Shown here: positions 50,072 to 60,012 of the stretch, piece by piece
Position numbering within the stretch: position 1 is the stretch's first letter
How the letters are laid out: each line of letters opens with the position of its first letter
Assembly: GCA_009763385.1 (NCBI GenBank)
Contig: CM019825.1
Coordinates: 117,733,131 to 117,797,130 of the forward strand
DNA: 64,000 nucleotides
Source: Coix lacryma-jobi var. lacryma-jobi
Lineage: Eukaryota; Streptophyta; Magnoliopsida; Poales; Poaceae
Direction of reading: 5' to 3'
Program-made: the position numbers and the translations under genes
Notes under the pieces: model-generated
The model's input: only the letters and a program-made list of their open reading frames with translations
What the model was told of the DNA's origin: nothing
The model's database searches: none

Positions 50072-52233
50072 TGCGGATACATGGGTGTATGCCGAGTCTC
50101 TGTGTGATGAGTGATTGTCAACGGAGATGATGCGCATGTTCTTTGGCTTGTGTTGTGCAGGTGTCGAGCACGGAGACAGTGGTCGATGGCGGGTGAAGGT
50201 CAAGTTGCGACGTGTCGTGCCGACGGACCGGGCGCGATGAAGGATGGGCGTGCCGTGCGGCGGACGTGCCATGCCGATGTATCGGACGGTGAAGGGCGGA
50301 CGTGGACTTGGACTGATGGACTGGAGGCCGGAGGATCAGCTGTGGTGGCTGGCAGCCTGCAACAGCGACAAGCGGAGAAGTGCGATCATGTCGATGGAAG
50401 GGGTGCACAGGCGGTGCATCCCCTCTACGACGCCGGTTTGTTGGTAGAGCCCGGGAAAAACCAACGGTGGACGGTTTCCAGGTTTGGGCCTCAAAACCTG
50501 GGTGCTGGGTTTCCAGGTTGAGCCACAAAACCTGGGCGCGACGGTTTCCAGGTTGAGCCTCAAAACCTGGGCGTGGGCCGGTTTCCGAGTTTGGGCCTCA
50601 AAACTCGGGCGCGGACGGTTTCCGAGTTTGGCCACAAAACTCGGGCTGGAGGCTGGTTTCCCGGTTTGGGCCTCAAAACCGGGGGCTGATGGAAAAGGCT
50701 GGTTTCCCGGTTTGGGCCACAAAACCGGGGGTGCAGAGTGGTGGCGGCACGTGGCGGCGATCTGAAGGTTGCGTGGAGGCGACGCGGAAGACCGTGCGGG
50801 CGTGGCCGTCGGATCTACCTACCACCAGCGGGTGGACTAGAATAGCCTTAGGGTTAGGCTGGTCCGCTCTGTAAATACAGTAGTGAGGGGTAGAGTAGGA
50901 AATAGGCTTAGGCTAGGTTAGTATAAGTAGTCTAGGGGAGACACCCTCCTCCCTATCTCAGTTAGCGCAGTCTTTTGCTTCCTAGCACCTAGGGTTTCCA
51001 CTCTCCCATCCCCTGCTTTAGCTAGTTGAGATCCGCAGAGAGACTCCACTCTGTGTACTGTTGATTCGAGGAAGTGAGGCCGTATCCTCACCTTGGAGCA
51101 CTGATCGATGGCTTGATTTGCGTCCTTGATTCGAGTTCGTGGCTGTGATTTCCGTTTTGCTTGTGTTCTTCGCGGAATCCTTTTTGCTCCACGATTTTCC
51201 CGTCGCTTGATCTCTTTGCTCGGTTCATCTTTTGCAATTCCGTTTGAACCAAGTTGTTCTAGATCGTGAGGCACTTCTTTCCACCGAAGGAATCATCCTC
51301 TAACCTCACGGTCTAGGAGATCGATCGATTTTTCGTTTCGGGTCACTTTTCTTCTCTTCCCCCGTAACTCTTCGATTCACCGTTTTGGAGTTAGTTTCGA
51401 GCCATGATCTCTTAGAGATAGCTCACTAACCTCCTTGTGACTTCACTCACCAAGTTTGATCCCTAGAGGATTTGTTTTGGGTGAGTTCTAGTCGAATCGG
51501 TGGACGAACAGTGAATTCGCGGAGTGACCGGACGCATCATTCATCGACCGGACGCTGCTACAGTGCGTCCGGTGGTTGAACTCTGTCTGAGTTCTTTTGT
51601 TTGACCGGACGCTCTGTTCAAATCGACCGGACGCTCCCTTCAGTGAGTCCGGTCAGAAACAGAGAGGTTCCAGAAACGTTTTTCTGTGACCGGACGCGTC
51701 CGATGGCCAGTGACCGGACCCTCTGGTGAGTCCGATCGTTTTTCGGTGTTTCGTTTTGCTCGACCGGACGCTGGTTTTTGGAACTGATCGGAAGCGCTGC
51801 TCGCACTGTTCCCGTGTTTTTGTCTCATCCGACCGGACGCTCAGTGAACGACCGGACGCTTGAGCTCCGTGCGTCCGGTCGCGAACAGAGAGCTCCCAGA
51901 GCTATTTTCTGACGACCGGACGCGTCCGGTCCCTGCTGACCGGACGCAGGCCAGAGTCCGGTCGCTGCTGTTTCGCGCGTTTTCGTTCTCGGCTCGTTCG
52001 TTCTTGATCGGATTTGAGTTCCGTATTTTGGGTTGGCTTTCTAGAGTTGTCTAGTGTCCCGCTGTGCTTCTAGGAAGCATCCACCCTACATCTGGGGTCG
52101 TGGACATTAGCAAGCTCTAGGTTTCGCTTTTGGGGTTGATCTTGGGACAGTGGCATCTAGTTTCCGAAAGGAAATTTTAAAGCTCCCATTCACCCCCCCT
52201 CTGGTCGCTTTCGGGTAGCTTCTCGGTCCTTCA
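50072..52233 (+). repeat. 5' LTR of Sirevirus C (2,162 bp)
   Basis: TGCGGATACATGGG ... TCGGTCCTTCA. U3 has hairpins at about 50430-50729, seven of them between 50478 and 50729. A weak TATA-like TATAAGTA lies at 50922-50929. R/U5 has about 17 copies of GACCGGACGC or its complement at 51515-51975. Confidence 0.93.
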
Positions 52234-52235
52234 AT

Positions 52236-52247
52236 TGGTATCGGAGC
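52236..52247 (+). promoter_or_regulatory. Primer-binding site of Sirevirus C
   Basis: TGGTATCGGAGC, one base different from the usual TGGTATCAGAGC complement of initiator-Met tRNA, two bases after the LTR end. Confidence 0.92.
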
Positions 52248-52296
52248 GGGTTAAGGATCTTCCACCTTAGCCGGTTCCAGATCCACCGAAGGCGAC

Positions 52297-53736
52297 ATGG
52301 ATCGCGGCGTGGGCAAACCGCCGTTTTTCGATGGGACGAACTATGCGTATTGGAAGATACGTATGTCGGCCTATTTGCAGAGCTTGGGCGCTTCGATCTG
52401 GGATATTTGCAACTCCCCTGATTACGTGGTCTTGGCTGCTCGTGTGAATCAACAGCAGATCGATGAGCACGATGCCAATAGCCGAGCCCGTAATGCTCTT
52501 TTCTCTTGTTTGAGCATGGGTGAGTTTGATCGCGTTTCTCACCTCGCTACGGCTCGGGAGATCTGGGATACTCTCATGCGTTTTCATGAGGGCACCTCTC
52601 AAGTCAAAACCCGACTCTACGAGTCGTTCAAGCGAGAGTATGAGAACTTTAGACATCAACCTGGCGAGAGCATAGAAAGTTTATTCGCTCGCTTTCAGGT
52701 GATTGTCAACAGGATGAGGGCTAACAGAGAGCAGTTGCCATTTGACGATCATGAGCGTGCTTTGAAGCTTTTGCACACTCTTGACCGTTCGGTGTGGGAC
52801 TCCAAGGTTCAGGCAATCATCGAATCGCCGAACTATGAGACCCTCACCTGCGACGAGCTCTTTAGTAAGCTCAAGTCCAGTGAGATTGATGCTATGGCGA
52901 GGGCTTCTTTTGAAAATCCTTTTCGCCCGTCCATGGCTTTGGTTTCCGGCTCTTCCTCTTACCCCTCAGCTGGTTTTGCGCTCTCTTCTCTCTTTTCTGT
53001 GACAGAGGACCAGCTGGAGTCTTTGGGAGACGACGAGTTGGCTTTACTTGCCAACCGGTTCTCGCGGTTCCACAACAACCGCATGAACCGTCGTCGAGGA
53101 GGAGGACGCACGGGATGCTACGAGTGCGGCGACCCCGACCACTTCATCGCCGACTGCCCCAAGAAGAAGAACAAGCATCTGGGGAAGGGCGATCACGGCC
53201 ACAGGCGCGACTCCAAGTACAAGGAGAAGCACGTTCCCCCAAGGCACAAGAAGCGGGGCGGCTTCGACAAAGAGTACATCAAGAAGAAGTACTTGGAGAA
53301 GCAGCAGGCTGAGCAGCGTGCGTTCTTCGCCACGCTCAGCGATGTCGACGGCTCGGATGACGACTCCGCTCGATCGAGTGATGACGAGTCCGAGAAGAAG
53401 AAGCTGGAGGACACGTTCAACGGCTTATGCTTCTTCGCCGACGACGAAGGCCTGTGTACCATGGCGCTCGGAGATGAGGTCGGAGGCGAGCTGGAGCACA
53501 CACCTCGGAACGACGACGACGACGACACCTCCCAGGTATCTCTCACCTACGACGAGCTTTCCTCCGAGGTTGAGAAGTTGACTGCTGCCCTCCTTAGTCA
53601 AGATAAGTTGCTTAGGCGTGCCGCTAGAGAGCGCAAGGAGTTTAGGCAGAAGTGGGAGGACACGGTGAAGGAGCTTGAGTTCGCTCGGTCCACCGTGGTA
53701 GTGTCGGAGGAGGCGGAGTGTGGAGAGGCCGCTTGA
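52297..53736 (+). CDS. gag: Gag of Sirevirus C, N-terminal 479 aa (frame lost downstream)
   Basis: MDRGVGKPPFFDGTNYAYWK opens the DUF4219/UBN2-type gag. FHEGTSQVKTRLYESFKREY marks the UBN2 core and C274/C277/H282/C287 the zinc knuckle. A Lys-rich then acidic Asp/Ser-rich segment follows, then the start of the coiled coil. The frame ends where a block of about 58 bases is imperfectly duplicated (TTGAGTTCGCTCGGTC at 53675 and again at 53733). Homologous coding sequence, including a Pro/Arg/Gly-rich tail, continues to about 54900 in shifting frames. The start is the only ATG kept in all three Sireviruses. Confidence 0.88.
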   Translation: MDRGVGKPPFFDGTNYAYWKIRMSAYLQSLGASIWDICNSPDYVVLAARVNQQQIDEHDANSRARNALFSCLSMGEFDRVSHLATAREIWDTLMRFHEGTSQVKTRLYESFKREYENFRHQPGESIESLFARFQVIVNRMRANREQLPFDDHERALKLLHTLDRSVWDSKVQAIIESPNYETLTCDELFSKLKSSEIDAMARASFENPFRPSMALVSGSSSYPSAGFALSSLFSVTEDQLESLGDDELALLANRFSRFHNNRMNRRRGGGRTGCYECGDPDHFIADCPKKKNKHLGKGDHGHRRDSKYKEKHVPPRHKKRGGFDKEYIKKKYLEKQQAEQRAFFATLSDVDGSDDDSARSSDDESEKKKLEDTFNGLCFFADDEGLCTMALGDEVGGELEHTPRNDDDDDTSQVSLTYDELSSEVEKLTAALLSQDKLLRRAARERKEFRQKWEDTVKELEFARSTVVVSEEAECGEAA

Positions 53737-55130
53737 GTTCGCTCGGTCAAAATGGTATGGTGGAGTAGTGTCGGAGGAGTGGAGGAGGGTCGTACGGAGT
53801 GCGAGTCGTGCACCGCGCACCTGACTGACCTTCTCCACTCTGAGAGGTAAGTATGCTGGTTGGTGTTGAGAGGTGGATGAGCTCCGTGCTAGGCCGCAGC
53901 TGTTGGGTGCGTGCAAGACTTGTCCTGTCTTGCAATCTGAGTTGGCAGAGAAGAATGCCAAGCTTGAGTCTTTAGAGAAGGCCAGCTCAGATAGCACTTG
54001 TGTCTCGAGGTGTGCTTTGTGTGAGGGCCTGGAGATGGAGATTGCCAATGTGAAGCATGGCAAGATGCAAACGAGAGAAGAAGAAAAACATACCTTCGGT
54101 CCATCTTGTCATGGGTCTCCAGTAGTGAGCCGCAGCTCGGGATGATGATCTCCCAATTCAAGCGAGCTGTTGGTGCCCCTGGTGTAGGTTTTGCTCAGAG
54201 TGTTGATCTCTCAGCTTTGGGAAGATTGGAGAGTCTAGTGGTCTGAACCCATGTGAGAAGCCCAACTCCACCACTACTCCCAACAAACTTGCCAAGCTTC
54301 CACTCAAAGAGCCAGCCAAGCCTATCACCAAAGATGGTGTGGTGAGGAACCCCGAGAGCTCCTCCCAAGAACCCAGTTTGGGCACCCAAGCCAAACCACC
54401 TCAGAAACAAGCTTGATGCTATGCCACCCATCCGAGAGGAGTTGCCACAGAAGGGCAAAGGCAAAGGAGCCACACCCACAGCCCTGGTCACCAACAACCC
54501 CCTTTGCGTGCGGTGAGGTGAGTACCAGTGTGATTTTTGTGGAGGGATGGTCACTTGAGCGAGTTCTGTTTTAGGCGCAAGAGAGAGGCGCGCAGGGCTC
54601 GGAGATGGAGAACCCGGACATGTACCATCCAGCTCATGGTGGACATGTACCGAAGGCCCAGGGGAGAGCTGCTAGGTCCGGACGTCAGGGTCCCAGGCCT
54701 AGGCAGGAGATGAGAGCCCCGAGGAGGGAGACTAGGCCTAGAGGTCCAGGACCTCAGTTTGTTAGGCCTAGGCAGGCAGGAGAGAGCTCGAGGGAGAGAC
54801 GCTAGAGTTGAGCCCCAGGCTCCTAGGCGTAGACCTCGTAGAGAGCGTGCCCGACGGGGTCCTGCTTTTGCAGGTAACGGACCCGTGGCGGAGGCTTAGT
54901 TGAGCGCTTTTCCCCCACCGCAGTTTGAGTATCGCGGTGAGCGCTTCTTCCCCAGCGGACCACGTTTTCCTCAGCGTGGTGATCGCTTCCCTCGTAGACG
55001 TGCTAGGAATGGTTTTTCACTAACCCTTCTTTTGAGCAGCCGGCCCAACACTGGTTTTCCCTTATTTCACTAACCCCAGTGTTGGACCGTATGCTCACCC
55101 TATGTCTTTTTATTGATGTAGGTAAGACGG
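53737..55130 (+). pseudogene. Gag C-terminal part and gag-pol junction of Sirevirus C, frameshifted
   Basis: Pieces matching the gag coiled coil (ACKTCPVLQSELAEKNAKLE near 53900-53960), the Pro-rich linker, part of the second zinc knuckle and the RPRQ-rich tail appear in different frames. Near 55062-55123 the sequence CACTAAC, a pyrimidine run and TTGATGTAG precede pol, as in A and B. Confidence 0.7.
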
Positions 55131-58100
55131 TTGGAGGACGTTTGGTTGGTGGATTCCGGTTGTTCGAGGCACATGACCGGAAACACCAAGTGGTTCTCCA
55201 GCCTTAGCCCGGTCGCCGGAAAGGAGTACATAACCTTCGGCGACAATAGAAAGGTAAGGTATTGTCTCGTGGGACGGTGCGGGTTAATGAGCACTTTGTG
55301 TTGCGCGATGTTGCTCTTGTTTCTAACCTGCATTTTAACTTGCTTTCTGTTTCGCAACTTTTTGATGATGACTATGAGATTCGTTTCAAACCGAACCTTA
55401 GTCGCATCTTAGATCCTCAGGGCGATCTTGTATGTCTGATTTCGCCCTTTGGGAAAGTCTTTCGCGCGAATTTCTCGGAGTCGTTTGGTTTTCTCTCGCT
55501 GTCTTTGGCTAGTCCTTCTTCTTCCGATCTTTGGAAGTGGCATAGGAGGCTCGGTCACTTAAGCTTCGACTTGCTTGCAAGACTTAGCTCACTTGGCCTA
55601 ATCCGAGGATTGCCCAAGCTTTCGATGGAGAAGGATCTAGTTTGCCATTCTTGCAGACATGGGAAGATGGTTGCTGCTCCCCACCATCCGGTGACTAAGG
55701 TCATGACCTCGCACCCCGGAGAGCTTTTACACATGGACCTTGTTGGTCCGGCTCGGGTGAGCTCGGTTGGTGGCAAGTGGTATGTTTGGTTGTTGTTGAC
55801 GACTTTTCGAGATATTCGTGGGTCTTCTTTTTAGCTGAGAAGACCGAGACTTTCTCATTTGCTCGCAATCTGATTTGCGTCTTCAGAACGAGTTCCCTTT
55901 GAACTCGATGCGAGCTATTCGAGAGTGATAATGGTTCCGAGTTTAAAAATTCGGATTTTGAGAAGTTTTGTAACCGCCTTGGTTTGGAGCATCAGTTTTC
56001 TTCCCCTATACACCACCCCAAATGGTGTTGTAGAGAGGAAGAATCGGACCCTTGTTGAGATGGCCAGGACGATGCTTGATGAGCATAGGACTCCTAGGCG
56101 CTTTTGGGCCGAAGCTATGAACACTGCATGCTACATTTCGAATCGCATTTTCTGAGAGCGTTTTTGAAGAAGACCTCTTATGAGTTGCGTTTTGGTCGCC
56201 AGCCCAAGGTGAGTTATTTTAGAGTCTTTGGTTGCCACTGTTTTATATTGAAAAAGGCAACCTGGACAAGTTTGAGTCTCGTTCTTCTGACGGTGTGTTT
56301 TTGGGTTATGGCACTCACACTCGAGCTTATCGTGTACTTAACCTTGACACTAACCGAGTCATGGAGACATCAGATGTCACCTTCGACGAGACTCTTGTTT
56401 GTCCTTCTTCTCGTTTTGAGCGTGCAGGTGATCATGAGGTTGGAGAGCCTCTTTTTGATGACGAGGACGAGGGTGCTGAAGGTATAGATGATCCAGCACC
56501 CCTCCACCTGCCGTGCCGCAAGGAGCGGCCTCGACGACGACTCACGGCCCCGACACTTCTTCTTCCTGGGGGCCGTGGGATCCTCCACCTCGCGCGGTAC
56601 CTTTTGTACCCGGGGTGGAACCAGCTGCTGTTGAGGGGGAGGTCACTTCTTCCCGGGAGGCGCCACGACATATCCAGCGCCAGCACCCCCCTGAACAGAT
56701 GATCGGCGACATCGACGAGCGAGTTACTCGCTCCAGGTCACAGCACATCTCGCACTTTGCTCATTCTGCTTTTGTTGCGTCTTTTGAGCCCCGAGATGTT
56801 GGACACGCATTGACGGATCCGGATTGGGTCAATGCCATGCATGAGGAGCTAGAGAACTTTGAGCGAAATCGGGTTTGGGTTCTAGTGCCACCACCTCCTG
56901 ACTGTAAACCTATTGGGACAAAATGGGTATTTAAAAACAAGCAAGGAGAGGAGGGCCACATTGTGAGAAACAAGGCCCGGCTTGTAGCGAAGGGTTATAG
57001 TCAGAAGGAGGGGATAGATTATGAGGAGACCTTCGCTCCTGTAGCTCGTTTGGAGGCTATTAGGATACTCTTGGCTTATGCTGCATCCATGGGTTTCAAA
57101 CTTTTTCAAATGGATGTCAAGAGTGCCTTCTTAAACGGCTACATTGAGGAGGAGGTCTATGTCCAGCAACCCCCCGGTTTTGAAAATCCCAAGTTTCCAA
57201 ACCATGTCTTTAAACTCCACAAAGCTTTGTATGGTTTGAAACAAGCCCCTAGAGCCTGGTATGAGAGATTAAAAACCTTTTTGCTAGCTAAGGGTTTTAA
57301 AATGGGATGTGTTGATAAAACGCTCTTTCTCCTCAAGCAAGGCAAAGATACTCTCTTGGTCCAAATTTACGTGGATGATATCATTTTCGGTGGTTCTTCT
57401 CACGCTTTGGTTGCCAAGTTTGCAGATACTATGAGCAGGGAGTTCGAGATGAGCATGATGGGCGAGCTGACCTCTTTCTCGGGTTGCAAATTAAGCAATC
57501 CCGAGAGGGGACGTTTGTGCACCAGGGCAAGTACACGAGGGACTTGCTGAAGCGGTTCGACATGGGTGAGGCCAAGCCTCTTCCGACGCCCATGTCGACG
57601 ACGACTGCCCTGGATGCCGACACGGATGGAGAAGCAGTGGACCAGAAGGAGTACCGCAGCATGATTGGATCGCTGCTCTACCTGACGGCGACACGGCCGG
57701 ACATTCAGTTCGCCGTGTGCTTGTGCGCGCGCTTTCAGGCTTCGCCACGCACTTCTCACCGTCAGGCGGTGAAGCGCATCTTCAGGTACCTTCGTTTCAC
57801 GCCTGAGTTCGGGATTTGGTATTCTGCTTCTTCCCACCTCTCGCTTTGTGGCTTTTCTGATGCTGATTTTGCTGGTTGTCCGGTTTGTGCGCGCATTGAG
57901 CGCAAGTCCACTTCTGGAAACTTGCCAGTTTATTGGATCTTCTCTGTGTCGTGGTCTTCTCGCAAGCAGTCTAGTGTCGCTCAGTCTACCACGGAGGCTG
58001 AATATGTTGCTGCCCGCTAGCTGCTGTTCCCAGTTACTCTGGATGATGGCCACTTTGCGTGATTTTGGTTTGAGCTTTACTCGAGTGCCTTTGCTTTGTG

Positions 58101-58316
58101 ACAGCACGAGTGCCATTAGCGTTGCTAAGAACCCCGTACTTCACTCGAAAACCAAACACATTGATGTGCGCGTTCATTTCTTGCGAGACACACCAGGAGA
58201 AGGGTGATATCGACCTTCGCCACGTCGATAATCATCACCAATTGGCTGATATTTTCACCAACCTTTAGACGAATCAACTTTAATAGGTTGAGGGGTGAGC
58301 TGGTGTGTGTTTCCCC
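55131..58316 (+). pseudogene. pol: Pol of Sirevirus C (PR-IN-RT-RNase H), many frameshifts
   Basis: Every pol domain is recognisable in order: protease DSGCSRHMTG (about 55146), integrase zinc finger (WHRRLGHLSFDLLA at about 55535; CHSCRHGK), an altered DNGSEF-like segment near 55930, NGVVERKN near 56020, RT with YVDDIIFGG near 57370 and RNase H near 57850-58200. At least seven frame changes occur, each by one or two bases. Premature stops are consequences of these shifts rather than substitutions. RT from 56513 to 57550 is open for 345 codons. The breaks could be real or errors in the sequence. Confidence 0.88.
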
Positions 58317-60001
58317 TTTTAGATGGGGGAAGCATTTTGAGATGTACAGACTGACTCTTTTATTTTGAGGCTCTTTTCTTTTGAGTTTCTGAGTCTTCAA
58401 TTGGTATCTTCTTTCTTTCAGTTTTGTGTCGGGCATACGCATTTACATTCTGAGCTTCATGTCTATATTCACTAGAATGTAATTATGCTCTTGTTAGTAT
58501 TGCTCCGATACTTATGATGATGTGCTTGTAGCTTATGCTCCTTCTGATCACTGTTACATGTTATGAGCGAGCTATTTTTGGAATGGTGAATTATGCCTAA
58601 TGTATATAAATCTGAAAATGTTCACCATTGAGATATGCAACTAGCATGTGTAGGGTGTGTTGAGTCCATTCCTGCTTTTCATATATGCTAGGTTGCTATG
58701 TCTCTAGTTCTGAGTCATTCACTTGCTGGTTGTTCATAACTTGCTTAAAATCTGAACCAAGTATTGTTGATTGAAAAGATCGAGATGGGATTGCTTGTCA
58801 ACACCTCATGGTATTGAGACTGTTTCTCATTGCACTTTGAGTAAACTTGAGCCATGTAGTGTATGACCGAAACCGTTGCTTTAAGCTTCTGATTGCTTCG
58901 GCATAGGCTTCGCACGGTTGAAAAGTTAGGCAATGACAAGCTTTCAACCTCTCGCAATCACCATGCCACAAATGAACTTGTGAATTCTTTTACCGCTGCA
59001 ACTCCGATATGAATTTGAAATCACAAGGATATGCTTCATTCCTATGCATGATGATTGAACTTTGCTAGGGGTAGTTCACCTTGTATATATGGCTTAGCAC
59101 ACTTGTTTGGATTCCTTCTATACATGTCTAGTGCTATTTTTGATGGTGACTATCCTTTTGGCTTAAAATGCTCACATGCTCATATGCTTCATATTTCGTA
59201 TAAGTGATCAGTTTGAGCCTTGCTATTTGAGTGCTTAATTGAGATGTTGGAGCTATACTGATTAGAGCATCTTTGCACTTTTGACTATATACTTGAAGCT
59301 CCTAACTTGCATTTTGACTTCATATGCATTCTGAAGGAGATCTTGTGTTCAGGGGGAGTTTATGTGAAGGGAGTTGATTCTCCGATACCTTTTGACCTTG
59401 ATAAGTGCATTTTCAACTAGGGGGAGGAGAAATTTATGCAAATCATATGCTCCTGTGCAAATCATATGCTCCTGGTTGATCAACTAAGGGGAGAATATTG
59501 TCCTAGTTGCTTGCATTTGTCGAGGGGGAGGTTGCTAGTTGTGTTGAGCCGTTGCCTCTGTCTTGAGGGACTAGCAAACGTTCTAGCTTTCATGAGCTTT
59601 CATAAGCTTTTTCTTTGGCTTTCAATTGGTATCGTCTGGTGTGCTTTCCCTTTTGGTTTGGGTTGATTTCCAATTGGTTCGGAGTGATTTTCTTGCTAGT
59701 TGTGTTGAGCCGTTGCCTCTGTTTGAGGGACTAGCATTTTGTTTCTGTTGTCCTCGATCTTCAATTGGTATCTGCTAGCGGGTGTTGAGCCTGTTCTACC
59801 TCTTCTTGAGGGCTAGATTGCTTTGCTTGGTTGCGTCGAGCCGTTGCCCATGTCTTGGGGACCAAGTTTTCGCTTCATCCACTTGACCTTCCTTGGCTTT
59901 TGTTAGGCTTTTGGGTCATTTGGTTGGGTTTTCTCTTCTCACTCCTTCCTACCTCCTTCTTCTTATTCATGATTTGTTGTGGAGTTGACAATGCACTCAT
60001 C
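58317..60001 (+). other. 3' noncoding region of Sirevirus C
   Basis: It contains the GGTTGAAAAG/CTTTCAACC hairpin at 58916-58949, PPT-like tracts (GGGGGAG) near 59350, 59420 and 59523, and four hairpin modules at 59534-59575, 59695-59735, 59774-59816 and 59826-59866. Before some modules are copies of TTCAATTGGTATC (59621-59633 and 59760-59772), the LTR-end/PBS junction sequence. Confidence 0.8.
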
Positions 60002-60012
60002 AAGGGGGAGAT
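60002..60012 (+). promoter_or_regulatory. Polypurine tract of Sirevirus C
   Basis: AAGGGGGAGAT immediately before the 3' LTR start TGCGG, the primer site for plus-strand DNA. Confidence 0.9.

Noticed and set aside
50478..50729. CRISPR-like array (regularly spaced palindromic repeats)
   Set aside because: Repeats are not identical, spacers are short and related, and the context is a plant retrotransposon LTR.
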